The notes under the pieces were generated by a model, which was not told where the DNA came from, made no database searches, and was given only the letters and a program-made list of their open reading frames with translations. Below, one piece after another: positions 1-8,365 of a stretch of DNA of 64,000 nt. How positions within the stretch are numbered: position 1 is the stretch's first letter; every line of letters starts with the position of its first letter. Source of the DNA: Paraburkholderia phytofirmans OLGA172 (GTDB lineage Bacteria; Pseudomonadota; Gammaproteobacteria; Burkholderiales; Burkholderiaceae); contig NZ_CP014578.1 in the NCBI RefSeq assembly GCF_001634365.1, forward strand, positions 2,232,001 to 2,296,000, in the 5' to 3' direction. Made by a program: the position numbers and the translations under genes.

Positions 1-52
1 CGCGGGTTCTTTCTACTATGTGCTCTCAGGAATGCAGGTCAGGAGGTAACGA

Positions 53-1210
53 ATGATAGCAACACCCGTGAAGATCGAGAGCGTGGAGACGATTCTCGTC
101 GATGTGCCGACGATTCGTCCACACCGGCTTTCGGTTGCGACGATGAACTGCCAGACGCTTGTGCTGGTGCGCATCCGCTGCGCCGACGGCGTGGTCGGCG
201 TGGGCGAGGGCACCACCATCGGCGGCCTCGCGTACGGCGAGGAAAGCCCGGAGAGTATCAAGGTCAACATCGATACGTACTTTGCGCCGCTGCTCAAGGA
301 CATGGACGCGACCCGTCCCGGCGCGGCGATGGCGAAGCTGCGCGCGCTGTTTCAGGGCAACCGCTTTGCCAGATCGGCGGTTGAAACCGCTTTGTTCGAT
401 GCCCAGGCGCAGCGTCTCGGCGTGCCCTTGTCGGAGCTGTTCGGCGGCCGCGTGCGCGATTCGGTGGACGTGGCGTGGACCCTCGCGAGTGGCGACACGA
501 CCCGCGATATCGACGAGGCCGAACGTGTTTTCGAAGCGAAGCGGCATCGCGTGTTCAAACTGAAGATCGGCTCGCGTGCTGTTGCAGACGACGTTGCGCA
601 CGTCGTGGCCATTCAGAAAGCGCTGCAAGGACGGGGTGAAGTGCGGGTCGACGTGAACCAGGCATGGACCGAATCCGAAGCGATCTGGGCCGGCAAGCGT
701 TTCGCCGACGCCGGAATCGCACTGATCGAGCAACCGATCGCCGCGGAAAATCGCGCGGGCCTCAAACGTCTGACCGATCTCGCTCAGGTTCCGATCATGG
801 CGGATGAGGCGTTGCACGGTCCGGCCGATGCCTTCGCCATCGCCAGCGCGCGCGCGGCCGATGTCTTCGCCGTCAAGATCGCGCAATCGGGCGGTCTGAC
901 TGGCGCCGCGGATGTGGCGGCGATCGCACTCGCGGCCAACATCGACCTGTACGGCGGCACGATGCTCGAAGGCGCGGTGGGCACGATCGCCTCGGCGCAG
1001 CTATTCAGCACCTTCGGCGAACTGAAGTGGGGCACTGAACTGTTCGGGCCGTTGCTGCTGACCGAAGATATTCTCACTGAACCGCTGCGCTACGAGAATT
1101 TTGCTTTGCATCTTCCATCAGGACCTGGTCTCGGCATCGCGCTCGACTGGGACAAGATCGATCGCTTGCGGCGCGATACGCGCAAGGGCGCAAGCGTCAC
1201 CACGAACTGA
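53..1210 (+). CDS. catB: Muconate cycloisomerase
   Basis: Converts cis,cis-muconate to muconolactone in the beta-ketoadipate (catechol ortho-cleavage) pathway, in the cytoplasm. The 385-residue protein has the enolase-superfamily (muconate lactonizing) layout: a catalytic KxK pair (K169, K171), metal ligands D200, E226 and D251, and the second catalytic lysine K275 in a VKIAQSGG context. The ATG at 53 follows a strong AGGAGGT ribosome site. catA and catC lie downstream on the same strand, which supports a cat operon. A chloromuconate cycloisomerase is a possible paralog assignment, but the neighbouring catA and catC favour catB. Confidence 0.93.
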   Translation: MIATPVKIESVETILVDVPTIRPHRLSVATMNCQTLVLVRIRCADGVVGVGEGTTIGGLAYGEESPESIKVNIDTYFAPLLKDMDATRPGAAMAKLRALFQGNRFARSAVETALFDAQAQRLGVPLSELFGGRVRDSVDVAWTLASGDTTRDIDEAERVFEAKRHRVFKLKIGSRAVADDVAHVVAIQKALQGRGEVRVDVNQAWTESEAIWAGKRFADAGIALIEQPIAAENRAGLKRLTDLAQVPIMADEALHGPADAFAIASARAADVFAVKIAQSGGLTGAADVAAIALAANIDLYGGTMLEGAVGTIASAQLFSTFGELKWGTELFGPLLLTEDILTEPLRYENFALHLPSGPGLGIALDWDKIDRLRRDTRKGASVTTN

Positions 1211-1257
1211 CGGTTCATCAGTTAGCTGCCAAGACCATTAAACGAAGGAGATACCCC

Positions 1258-2166
1258 ATGAACAAGCAAGCCATCGACGCGCTGTTGCAGAAGATCAACG
1301 ACAGCGCCACCCATGAAGGCAATCCGCGCACGAAACAGATCGTCAACCGCATCGTTCGCGATCTGTTCTACACGATCGAAGACCTCGACGTGCAGCCGGC
1401 CGAATTCTGGACCGCGCTGAATTATCTCGGCGACGCGGGCAAGAGCGGCGAGTTCGGTCTGCTGGCCGCGGGCCTCGGCTTCGAGCATTTTCTCGATCTG
1501 CGTATGGACGAAGCCGAAGCGAAGGCGGGGATCGAAGGCGGCACGCCGCGTACCATCGAGGGACCGTTGTATGTGGCGGGCGCGCCCGTGTCCGAGGGGC
1601 ATGCACGACTCGATGACGGCACCGATTCCGGTCAGACGCTGGTGATGCGCGGCCGCGTGTTCGGCGAAGACGGCAAGCCGCTGGCCAATGCGCTGGTTGA
1701 AGTGTGGCACGCGAATCACCTCGGCAACTATTCGTACTTCGACAAGTCGCAGCCGGCCTTCAATCTGCGCCGCTCGATTCGCACGGATGCCGAAGGCAAG
1801 TACAGCTTTCGCAGCGTGGTGCCGGTGGGTTACTCGGTGCCTCCGCAAGGGCAGACGCAGTTGCTGCTCGATCAGTTGGGCCGTCATGGGCATCGTCCGG
1901 CGCATATTCACTTCTTCATTTCGGCGCCGGGCTTCCGCAAGCTGACCACGCAGATCAACATCGACGGCGATCCGTATCTGTGGGACGATTTCGCGTTCGC
2001 CACGCGCGACGGCCTCGTGCCGGCCGTCAAGCAGGCCGAGGGTGCGGAAGGAAAACCCTATGGCGTGGAGGACAAGTTCGCGCTGATCGATTTCGACTTC
2101 ACGCTGTTCACCGAGCGCGACAGTTTGCCGGGCGCGGAAGTGGAGCGCCCGCGCGCGGAAGCATAA
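1258..2166 (+). CDS. catA: Catechol 1,2-dioxygenase
   Basis: Intradiol ring cleavage of catechol to cis,cis-muconate using non-heme Fe(III). The 302-residue protein has the N-terminal helical dimerisation region of the family, then the intradiol beta-sandwich. Expected iron ligands are visible: Y158 (GNYSYFD), Y192 (GYSVPPQG), and the last two histidines of HRPAHIH (H216, H218). An AAGGAG site sits just before the ATG. It starts 47 bp after catB, which suits co-transcription. The length and ligands are normal for a group 1 intradiol dioxygenase. Confidence 0.95.
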   Translation: MNKQAIDALLQKINDSATHEGNPRTKQIVNRIVRDLFYTIEDLDVQPAEFWTALNYLGDAGKSGEFGLLAAGLGFEHFLDLRMDEAEAKAGIEGGTPRTIEGPLYVAGAPVSEGHARLDDGTDSGQTLVMRGRVFGEDGKPLANALVEVWHANHLGNYSYFDKSQPAFNLRRSIRTDAEGKYSFRSVVPVGYSVPPQGQTQLLLDQLGRHGHRPAHIHFFISAPGFRKLTTQINIDGDPYLWDDFAFATRDGLVPAVKQAEGAEGKPYGVEDKFALIDFDFTLFTERDSLPGAEVERPRAEA

Positions 2167-2211
2167 AGCGCTGACGCCTGAAAGGCACAGACGTACCGCA
2201 TGAATCTATCG

Positions 2212-2253
2212 ACCCTGGCTGCGCGGCGAAGTTTTCCGGCAAGCCAGGGTTTT
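2212..2253 (+). terminator. Stem-loop followed by T tract between catA and catC
   Basis: A perfect 9-bp inverted repeat (ACCCTGGCT at 2212-2220, AGCCAGGGT at 2242-2250) with a 21-nt loop is followed by TTTT. It resembles a weak intrinsic terminator or attenuator inside the cat operon and could lower catC expression or protect the catBA mRNA 3' end. Confidence 0.6.
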
Positions 2254-2282
2254 GTATTACCGATCAGAAAAGGAGCACAAGC

Positions 2283-2573
2283 ATGCTGTTTCACGTTGAG
2301 ATGACTGTCAACCTGCCGCCCGACATGGACGCCGAGCGCGCCGCGCGTTTGAAGTCTGATGAGAAAGCGATGTCGCAGAAACTGCAGCAGGAGGGCGTGT
2401 GGCGGCACCTGTGGCGCATCGCCGGCCGCTACGCGAATATCAGCGTGTTCGACGTGGAAAGCCCCGCGCATCTGCACGACGTGCTGAGCCAGTTGCCACT
2501 GTTTCCGTATATGGATGTCGAGGTGCGCGCGCTGTGCCGGCATGCATCGTCGATTCGCGACGACGACCGGTAA
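2283..2573 (+). CDS. catC: Muconolactone delta-isomerase
   Basis: Isomerises muconolactone to beta-ketoadipate enol-lactone, the step after CatB. At 96 residues it has the normal family length and the typical N-terminus (MLFHVEMTVNLPPDMD) and core (QEGVWRHLWRIAGRYANISVF split across the centre). An AAAAGGAG site precedes the ATG. It is 116 bp downstream of catA, beyond a stem-loop, and is probably the last gene of the catBAC block. Confidence 0.95.
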   Translation: MLFHVEMTVNLPPDMDAERAARLKSDEKAMSQKLQQEGVWRHLWRIAGRYANISVFDVESPAHLHDVLSQLPLFPYMDVEVRALCRHASSIRDDDR

Positions 2574-2576
2574 GTC

Positions 2577-2615
2577 GTAGGCGCTTGCATTTGAAACGGG
2601 TTGTACTTGCATTCC
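2577..2615 (+). repeat. Dispersed 38-39 bp repeat, copy 1
   Basis: This is the first of three copies in the window of a short element with the core CTTGCATTTGAAAC and a second CTTGC about 16 bp later. The other copies are at 26581-26618 (same strand) and 27240-27273 (opposite strand). This copy ends just before the 784-bp tandem duplication begins. Confidence 0.65.
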
Positions 2616-2636
2616 GTCGCCGCGTTCTCACATCGA

Positions 2637-3420
2637 TACGCGCTCGCACCCGGCCGTGTCCAGCGTGTTGCGTTGCAGATCGCGGTGCTGGTCGTGCGTC
2701 CCGACGCGAGCGTACCGAATCAACTTGCGAATTCACTTTTTTGCGATAGAAGTTCTCTATATATTCGGACGTCGAAAGATGGACGCTGATACTGGATGAC
2801 TTTTATGGGGCTCGCGGTGATATCTGATCCGTGCCTGGTCAGCATCCGATAAATCATTGTTTATTGGCCGGACGGTGAATGGCAACCCAACTGAAGACGA
2901 ATTCCCGACATCGCAGCATGCGTTATGGCAAGGGAGGCGCACTTTCTCGACGCGTGAGCGGTTTGGCCGTTGGTGCATTGCTGACCCTGTCGGCTTGCGC
3001 GGGAACCGGACTGCCCGATGACCCATTTGCCGGAGAGGGCACGGCGATGGCGATGGTGCCGATCAATCATACGGACCGTTACGCCGTTAACATCTTTATC
3101 GACAAGTACTGGGCGGGAGATGCCGCTGACCATGCGGGTGGCGGAGCCGCCGCCTGCTGCTACCCGGGTCTTAAGGATTGGAGCCAACCCGTCACAGTCA
3201 CGTGGACGTGGGGCACCGAAGAGGATCCGAAGACCAAGGCCATCACGAAGCGCCGCGAACAGCGCACGATGGTTGCCCGCTTCCCGGCAAGCGGCCCGCA
3301 CAGCGATCACGATCCGATGAAGGATGACGCCTACGTCTGCGTGATCCTGCGTGACCTCGACAAGGCAGAACTTGCGTTCTCGCCTACAGCTTCAGGCTGC
3401 GCTGATCAGTAACTCTCAAA
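2637..3420 (+). repeat. 784-bp tandem duplication, unit 1
   Basis: The unit covers the upstream region and whole DUF3304 gene at 2879. It is followed directly by a second diverged unit starting at 3421; the ATGs of the two genes are exactly 784 bp apart. The second unit runs to about 5390 because an IS5-family element is inserted in it. Small substitutions throughout show the duplication is not recent. Confidence 0.9.
2879..3412 (+). CDS. DUF3304 lipoprotein, probable Tle1 immunity protein
   Basis: A 177-residue predicted lipoprotein: positively charged N-terminus, hydrophobic segment, and lipobox LSAC with the lipidated cysteine near residue 40. The body carries the DUF3304-like stretch NIFIDKYWAG...CCYPGLKDW...VTWTWG and ends with DAYVCVILRDLDKAELAFSP split over the last third. 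The family is commonly encoded beside DUF2235 (Tle1) lipases. From that context I infer a periplasmic immunity protein that protects the producer from the phospholipase encoded at 5405. The second copy is broken by an IS, so this may be the only working immunity gene here. A start at a downstream ATG (residue 14) is possible. Confidence 0.75.
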   Translation: MATQLKTNSRHRSMRYGKGGALSRRVSGLAVGALLTLSACAGTGLPDDPFAGEGTAMAMVPINHTDRYAVNIFIDKYWAGDAADHAGGGAAACCYPGLKDWSQPVTVTWTWGTEEDPKTKAITKRREQRTMVARFPASGPHSDHDPMKDDAYVCVILRDLDKAELAFSPTASGCADQ

Positions 3421-3874
3421 TACGCGCTCGCACCCGGTCGTGCCCAGCGCGTTGCGTTGCAGATCGCGGTGCTGGTCGTGCGTCCAGACGCGAACGTACC
3501 GAATCAACTTGCGAATTCACTTTTTTGCGATAGAAGTCCTCTATATATTCGGACGTTGAACGATGGACGCTGATACTGGATGCCTTTTATGGGGCTCGCG
3601 GTGATATCTGATCCGTGCCCGGTCAGCATCCGATAAACCTTTGTTTATTGGCCGGACGGTGAATGACAACCCAACTGAAGACGATTTCCCGACATCGCTG
3701 CATGCGTTATGGCAAGGGAACTGGACTTTCTCGATGCGTGAGCGGTTTGGCCATTGGCGCATTGCTGACCCTGTCGGCTTGCGCGGGATCCGGACTGCCT
3801 GATGACCCATTTGCCGGAGAGGGCGCGGCGATGGCGATGGTGCCGATCAATCATACGGACCGTTACGCCGTTAA

Positions 3875-5057
3875 GGAAGGTCTGCAAAAGTCCTGGCATT
3901 GCGTTGCTGCTGAGCTATCCTGGAAGCAGAGCCAATTAGGTGGGGAGCAGTGTAATGACGCAACTTGGTCTTGGTCTGGATCTGTCAACGAAGCGCACGC
4001 GCAAGCGGGAATTTCTCGATGAGATGCGACGCGTTGTGCCCTGGTTGAAGCTGATTGCGCTGATCGAGCCGCACTATCCCACGGGCAAAACCGGTCGGCC
4101 GCCGTTCCCGATTGCGACGATGCTGCAGATTCATTTCATGCAGCAATGGTTCGGTCTGTCAGACCCTGCCATGGAAGAGGCACTCTATGACGTGCCGCTG
4201 TATCGCGAGTTCGCGGGTCTCGACGGCGGGATGGTCCGCTTGCCGGATGAAAGCACGATTCTCCGGTTCCGCCATCTGCTGGAAACGCACGGTCTGGCGG
4301 TGCAAATGCTGGCGCTGGTCAATGAAATCCTGACGGAGAAAGGCCTGATGCTTAAGGCTGGGTCGGCAGTCGACGCCACCCTGATCGCCGCGCCCGGTTC
4401 GACAAAGAATGGCTCCGGCACGCGCGATCCTGAAATGCAATCAACGCAGAAAGGTGGCAACTGGTACTTCGGGATGAAAATGCATATCGGCGTGGACGCC
4501 GATTCGGGCCTGGTCCATACGGTCATTGGAACGGCGGCCAATGTTCACGACATTACCGTAGCCCAGACGTTGCTGCATGGTGAAGAAACGGATGTGTACG
4601 CGGACGCCGGATATCAGGGTATCGAAAAGCGTTGTGAGCCTGAGGCGGTGCGTTGGCATGTTGCAATGCGACCGGCAAAGCGCAGGAAACTGGATCTGAG
4701 TGATTCGTTGGACGCGATATACGATCAGATCGAACGCCTGAAGGCGGGTATTCGGGCCAAGGTCGAACACCCGTTTCGCATCCTCAAGCGGCAGTTCGGT
4801 TACATGAAGACGCGCTATCGTGGTTTGCCGAAGAACATCGCCCAGATCACCACGCTGTTTGCTTTGGGCAATTTATGGATGGCTCGCAGAGCTTTGCGCA
4901 AAGCTTGAAACACCGGGCCGATGAAGGCCATATGTCTGGTTGGAGCGCTCCGGAGCGCGGAAAACCCCTCGCAATCAGCTCACCAACAAAGATCTGAACG
5001 CCGAGGTTGCGCTCGATGTGAAAGGTAACGCTTCAAAGCTAGTTGTGCAGAGCTTCC
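3875..5057 (+). mobile_element. IS5-family insertion sequence (1183 bp)
   Basis: Bounded by imperfect terminal inverted repeats (GGAAGGTCTGCAAAAG left, GGAAGCTCTGCACAAC right, read inward) and flanked by a TTAA target duplication at 3871-3874 and 5058-5061. It carries one DDE transposase gene. Comparison with the intact tandem copy proves the boundaries. Confidence 0.9.
3955..4908 (+). CDS. IS5-family transposase
   Basis: DDE transposase of about 317 residues. The N-terminal IS5-type domain contains PTGKTGRPPFPIATMLQIHF; catalytic acidic residues are seen in AVDATLIAAPGS, YADAGYQGIEKR and AKVEHPFRILKRQFG. The start is placed at the ATG at 3955 after a GGGGAG ribosome site. The gene is full length and the element ends are intact, so it is probably still active. 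Confidence 0.92.
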   Translation: MTQLGLGLDLSTKRTRKREFLDEMRRVVPWLKLIALIEPHYPTGKTGRPPFPIATMLQIHFMQQWFGLSDPAMEEALYDVPLYREFAGLDGGMVRLPDESTILRFRHLLETHGLAVQMLALVNEILTEKGLMLKAGSAVDATLIAAPGSTKNGSGTRDPEMQSTQKGGNWYFGMKMHIGVDADSGLVHTVIGTAANVHDITVAQTLLHGEETDVYADAGYQGIEKRCEPEAVRWHVAMRPAKRRKLDLSDSLDAIYDQIERLKAGIRAKVEHPFRILKRQFGYMKTRYRGLPKNIAQITTLFALGNLWMARRALRKA

Positions 5058-5404
5058 TTAACATCTTTATCGACAAGTACTGGGCGGGAGACGTCGCCGA
5101 CCATGCAGGTGGCGGAGCCGCCGCCTGCTGCTACCCGGGTCTTAAGGATTGGAGCCAACCCGTCACAGTCACGTGGACGTGGGGCGCCAAAGAAGATCCG
5201 AAGACCAAGGCCATTACGAAGCTCCGCGAACAGCGCACGGTTGTCGCCCGTTTCCCGGCAAGCGGCCCGCACAGCGATCACGATCCGATGAAGGACGACG
5301 CCTACGTCTGCGTGATTCTGCGTGACCTCGACAAGGCAGAACTTGCGTTTTCGCCCTCCAGATTGGGCTGCGCCGACAAGTAACCCACGACTACAGGAGA
5401 GCCA

Positions 5405-7024
5405 ATGACTGTTCGCCAAGCCGGCGCACCAATTGCCGACCAGGAATTCAAGCTGGCCGCCCGTCAGGGCGGAGACAAGCTCATTGGTGAACTCTTTCGC
5501 CCGGATAACAAAGACGGCCCGCACTCTTTCAAAGACGCCAAATGCCGCCTGTATCCCAAGCTCAGCTTCTTCTTCGACGGCACCAATAACAATCTGGAGC
5601 GGGACACTCCACTTAACCGGCTGTCGAATGTGGCCAAACTCTATCGCACCGCTGTCGACGACCGGCAAAAACGAGGCGCTTCGCCAACCTACATTCCAGG
5701 CGTTGGCACACCGTTCAAGATTCGTAAGATCATGGGCTACACCGACACACTCGAGGATGATCAGGGCGGCATGCTCGGACTCGGGTTGGGCGCCGGTGGC
5801 GACATGCGCATCAAGTTTGCGCTCGCCGAGTTTTCCCAAATCCTCGAACGCGAGTGGAGTCCACCTTCATGGAAATACATGCAGTTCATCAGCCTCGCCA
5901 TCTTCGGCTTCTCGCGTGGAGCTACTGAGGCGCGTGCCTTCGTGCGAAAACTGATTGAAACCCGGTGCGAGCGCACCGATGGTGGCTTGCGGTGGAAAGC
6001 GCCGGATGGCGAGCGCGTGCCGCTGCGTATCAGGTTCATGGGCCTGTTCGATACGGTCGCGTCGGTCGGCGGACCCGCACTGCATCTCGATTGGGGCGCG
6101 GAACTGGCGATCCCGCCCGAAGTGGAGCGGTGCGTGCATTACGTCGCCGCGCACGAGGTAAGACAGGCATTTCCACTCGACTCCGTGCGGGTAGACCGCG
6201 CCTATCCCGCCAACTGCGAGGAAGTCGTCTACCCCGGCGTGCATTCGGACGTGGGCGGCGGCTATGCACCCGACGAGCAGGGCCGCAGCAACCGGCTGTC
6301 GCGCATCCCGCTGCGCCATATGCTTGCCGAGGCCCTGCGTGCTGGCGTACCGCTGCGATTGCCGGAGCAGTTGACGCTAGACTTTCGTGAGGATTACACA
6401 CTGCCGGACGACGATCCGGTGGTGAGCCTGTATCGCGGCTACATGGCGGCCCTGCCTGCTGCGAGCGGCAGCGACGTGGAATCACTGATCCAGGCCCATC
6501 GCCGTCTGAACTTTCAGTGGCGCAGCATGATGACCCGGCAGTCCACCGACACGCGCGTACTCGGGCAGCTCTATGGCAAGGTCAGTCGGACAGCCTGCGC
6601 GAGCGTGCCACCCGCCACCGATAGCGATCATCCCGCCTGCTCGCCCAACAGGTGGGTCTATGACGTCCCGCCCCGTCCTGAAGAACAGGCGCGGCAACTG
6701 CTTGCCGAGCAGCGCCGCCTCGTGCAGCGGGTCGCGTTTCTGCGCAACCCCGTCGATCCGCGCGCCGGCAGCCGCGACTGGCCGCCACCGGCACCGCGTC
6801 CACGAAGCGCCTATGAAGAACAGATTCTTGCTGCGTGGGATGAGCAAAACGCAGTGCCATCCGCGGTGGACGGATTGCTGGCGGAATACGTGCATGATTC
6901 GGTGGCGCACTTCACGTCGTGGCCGTGCGCGTTGTACGACCCGCGCGGCATTTATTGCGACCAATCCAGCTACTTGGCCGACAATCGCGGCATCCGCCAA
7001 CCTGGGGGTGCCGCTGCGGCCTAG
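5405..7024 (+). CDS. Tle1-like type VI secretion phospholipase effector (DUF2235)
   Basis: The 539-residue protein has the DUF2235 alpha/beta-hydrolase fold signature: an early FFDGTNNN motif, the nucleophile elbow G168-F-S170-R-G172, and a conserved VHSDVGGGY segment whose Asp is near residue 282. Tle1-family enzymes are antibacterial phospholipases delivered by the T6SS into the periplasm of rival cells. No signal peptide is present, as expected for a T6SS cargo. Two DUF3304 lipoprotein genes lie directly upstream as probable immunity genes. No vgrG, hcp or paar gene is in the window, so this is an orphan effector cassette. An ACAGGAGAG site precedes the ATG. Confidence 0.85.
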   Translation: MTVRQAGAPIADQEFKLAARQGGDKLIGELFRPDNKDGPHSFKDAKCRLYPKLSFFFDGTNNNLERDTPLNRLSNVAKLYRTAVDDRQKRGASPTYIPGVGTPFKIRKIMGYTDTLEDDQGGMLGLGLGAGGDMRIKFALAEFSQILEREWSPPSWKYMQFISLAIFGFSRGATEARAFVRKLIETRCERTDGGLRWKAPDGERVPLRIRFMGLFDTVASVGGPALHLDWGAELAIPPEVERCVHYVAAHEVRQAFPLDSVRVDRAYPANCEEVVYPGVHSDVGGGYAPDEQGRSNRLSRIPLRHMLAEALRAGVPLRLPEQLTLDFREDYTLPDDDPVVSLYRGYMAALPAASGSDVESLIQAHRRLNFQWRSMMTRQSTDTRVLGQLYGKVSRTACASVPPATDSDHPACSPNRWVYDVPPRPEEQARQLLAEQRRLVQRVAFLRNPVDPRAGSRDWPPPAPRPRSAYEEQILAAWDEQNAVPSAVDGLLAEYVHDSVAHFTSWPCALYDPRGIYCDQSSYLADNRGIRQPGGAAAA

Positions 7025-7059
7025 CCATCCGCCAACCTGGCGGTGCCGCTGCGGCCTAG
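6991..7059 (+). repeat. 34-bp tandem duplication across the lipase stop codon
   Basis: The last 34 bases of the lipase gene including TAG (6991-7024) are repeated with one mismatch at 7026-7059 (CATCCGCCAACCTGG... ending CGGCCTAG). Replication slippage is the simplest explanation. The second copy is untranslated. Confidence 0.85.
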
Positions 7060-7267
7060 CTGCGCTGCCCGGTGAGCGGGCGTGTCGTCGATAACGTGGC
7101 AGAGAGTCCGCGCGGACGCTTTCGAGGTCAGCGGACAAGCGCAATCCGTATCAACACGTGCCGGATGATGCGCACGTCGAATGAATCGAGCGCGTTCGAT
7201 TCGCCGTTAGCCGCCGAAGCGGGCTCAGCGGCGCAACGTATATCCGGCCGAACATAACGTCGGCCAT

Positions 7268-7351
7268 CTGTTGTTAGAGCTGTTGTTAGAGCTGTTGTTG
7301 GAGCTGTTGTTGGAGCTGTTGTTGGAGCTGTTGTTGGAGCTGTTGTTAGAG
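7268..7351 (+). repeat. 12-bp minisatellite, seven units
   Basis: Seven exact-length units of CTGTTGTTRGAG (three with A, four with G) lie between the lipase gene and the LysR gene, ending four bases before the LysR stop codon. Antisense or sense ORFs through it give low-complexity Ser-Asn or Leu-Glu peptides and are not credible genes. Confidence 0.9.
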
Positions 7352-7355
7352 CTGT

Positions 7356-8246
7356 TCATCGAGCCGTTGATTGAACCGTCACGGCTACGCCCGTCAACTC
7401 CACAGCAAACAACGCATCCAACAGATTCGACCCCGGCCGCCCGGCGAGCCGCGTGAGCGATTCGATCATCTGCACCTGGCAATCCTGAAGCGGAATCATC
7501 CTGATCCGCCGCGATTCGTTAAATTCGGCGCGCGCGATCACGCCCACCCCCATGCCTTGCGCAACCGCTTCCTCCAGCGCTTCACGCCCGTCCACATACA
7601 TCACCGGTTCGACCTGCAACGACTCGCGCACCAGTTCGATCTCCAGCAACTGCTGCGTGACCGATTGCGGCTCGCGAAAAATCATCGGCTGCTGCACGAG
7701 TTCCGCGTAGCTCAGCTTGCGTTTTTTCGCCACTGGATAGCTTGCCGGCACCATCGCCACCAGCGGATCGCGCCGCAGCACGCGCGACTCGAGCCGGCTA
7801 TGCACCTGCGGGGCGGCGGTAATGGCGGCATCGACCGCGCTCGACAGCACACGCTGCATGCAGTCCGCGGCATTGGCGATCGAGAGCGTCACGACGATCC
7901 CCGGATGCAGCTTGCGAAACGCGCCGATCAACGCAACCGCCAGATCGGGCGCGTCGGCGACCAGCGAGAGCGAGCCGGATTCGAGCCCACCCGCCGATTC
8001 GAGCAGTTGCCGCGCGTCGCGCTCGCAACTGAGCATCTGCCGCGTCACGCTGAAAAGGCGCAGACCGAGTTCGGTGGTTTCGACGCCGCGCGGGCCGCGC
8101 TCGAACAATTTGACGCCGAAGTCCTGCTCGAGCCGCTTCACGTGATCCGACACCGCCGGCTGCGTAAGCGACAGCGCCTGCGCCGCCCTGGAAAACCCGC
8201 CATGTTCCGCGACCGCATGAAACGCCCGCAATTGCGCGTATTGCAC
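7356..8246 (-). CDS. LysR-family regulator, probable phnWX activator
   Basis: A 296-residue LysR-type protein with an N-terminal winged HTH (residues about 1-60, AAQALSLTQPAVSDHVKRLE) and a substrate-binding domain. It is divergent from the 2-aminoethylphosphonate genes phnW and phnX, so control of phosphonate catabolism by 2-AEP is the natural inference. The shared intergenic space (8247-8365) is AT-rich with TATCGAT/ATCGATTTTACCGAT-type imperfect symmetry that could hold the operator. Its 3' end abuts a 12-bp minisatellite. Confidence 0.85.
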   Translation of the reverse strand: MQYAQLRAFHAVAEHGGFSRAAQALSLTQPAVSDHVKRLEQDFGVKLFERGPRGVETTELGLRLFSVTRQMLSCERDARQLLESAGGLESGSLSLVADAPDLAVALIGAFRKLHPGIVVTLSIANAADCMQRVLSSAVDAAITAAPQVHSRLESRVLRRDPLVAMVPASYPVAKKRKLSYAELVQQPMIFREPQSVTQQLLEIELVRESLQVEPVMYVDGREALEEAVAQGMGVGVIARAEFNESRRIRMIPLQDCQVQMIESLTRLAGRPGSNLLDALFAVELTGVAVTVQSTAR

Positions 8247-8365
8247 GTTTGCCTCGTCGATAGATAAGTTTTTACGATACCTTCATCAATTATATCGATT
8301 TTACCGATGGGCAGCGTTTCTGTACTGTGTCAAGCACCGAAACAGCGATATCGGAGATTCCGAAC

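Larger units (their letters stand above)
3663..5383 (+). pseudogene. DUF3304 lipoprotein copy 2, split by an IS5-family element
   Basis: This duplicate of the gene at 2879 keeps the lipobox region (3663-3874) and the C-terminal DUF3304 part (5058-5383). It is interrupted after the codons for DRYAV by an insertion at TTAA. Removing the element and one TTAA restores the reading frame AVNIFIDKYWAG exactly as in copy 1. The C-terminal fragment could still be expressed from within or beyond the IS but would lack a signal peptide. It ends 21 bp before the Tle1-like lipase gene. Confidence 0.85.

Noticed and set aside
7225..7482. Minus-strand ORF encoding Ser-Asn repeats
   Set aside because: Translation of the 12-bp minisatellite and the LysR 3' end; low complexity and no ribosome site.
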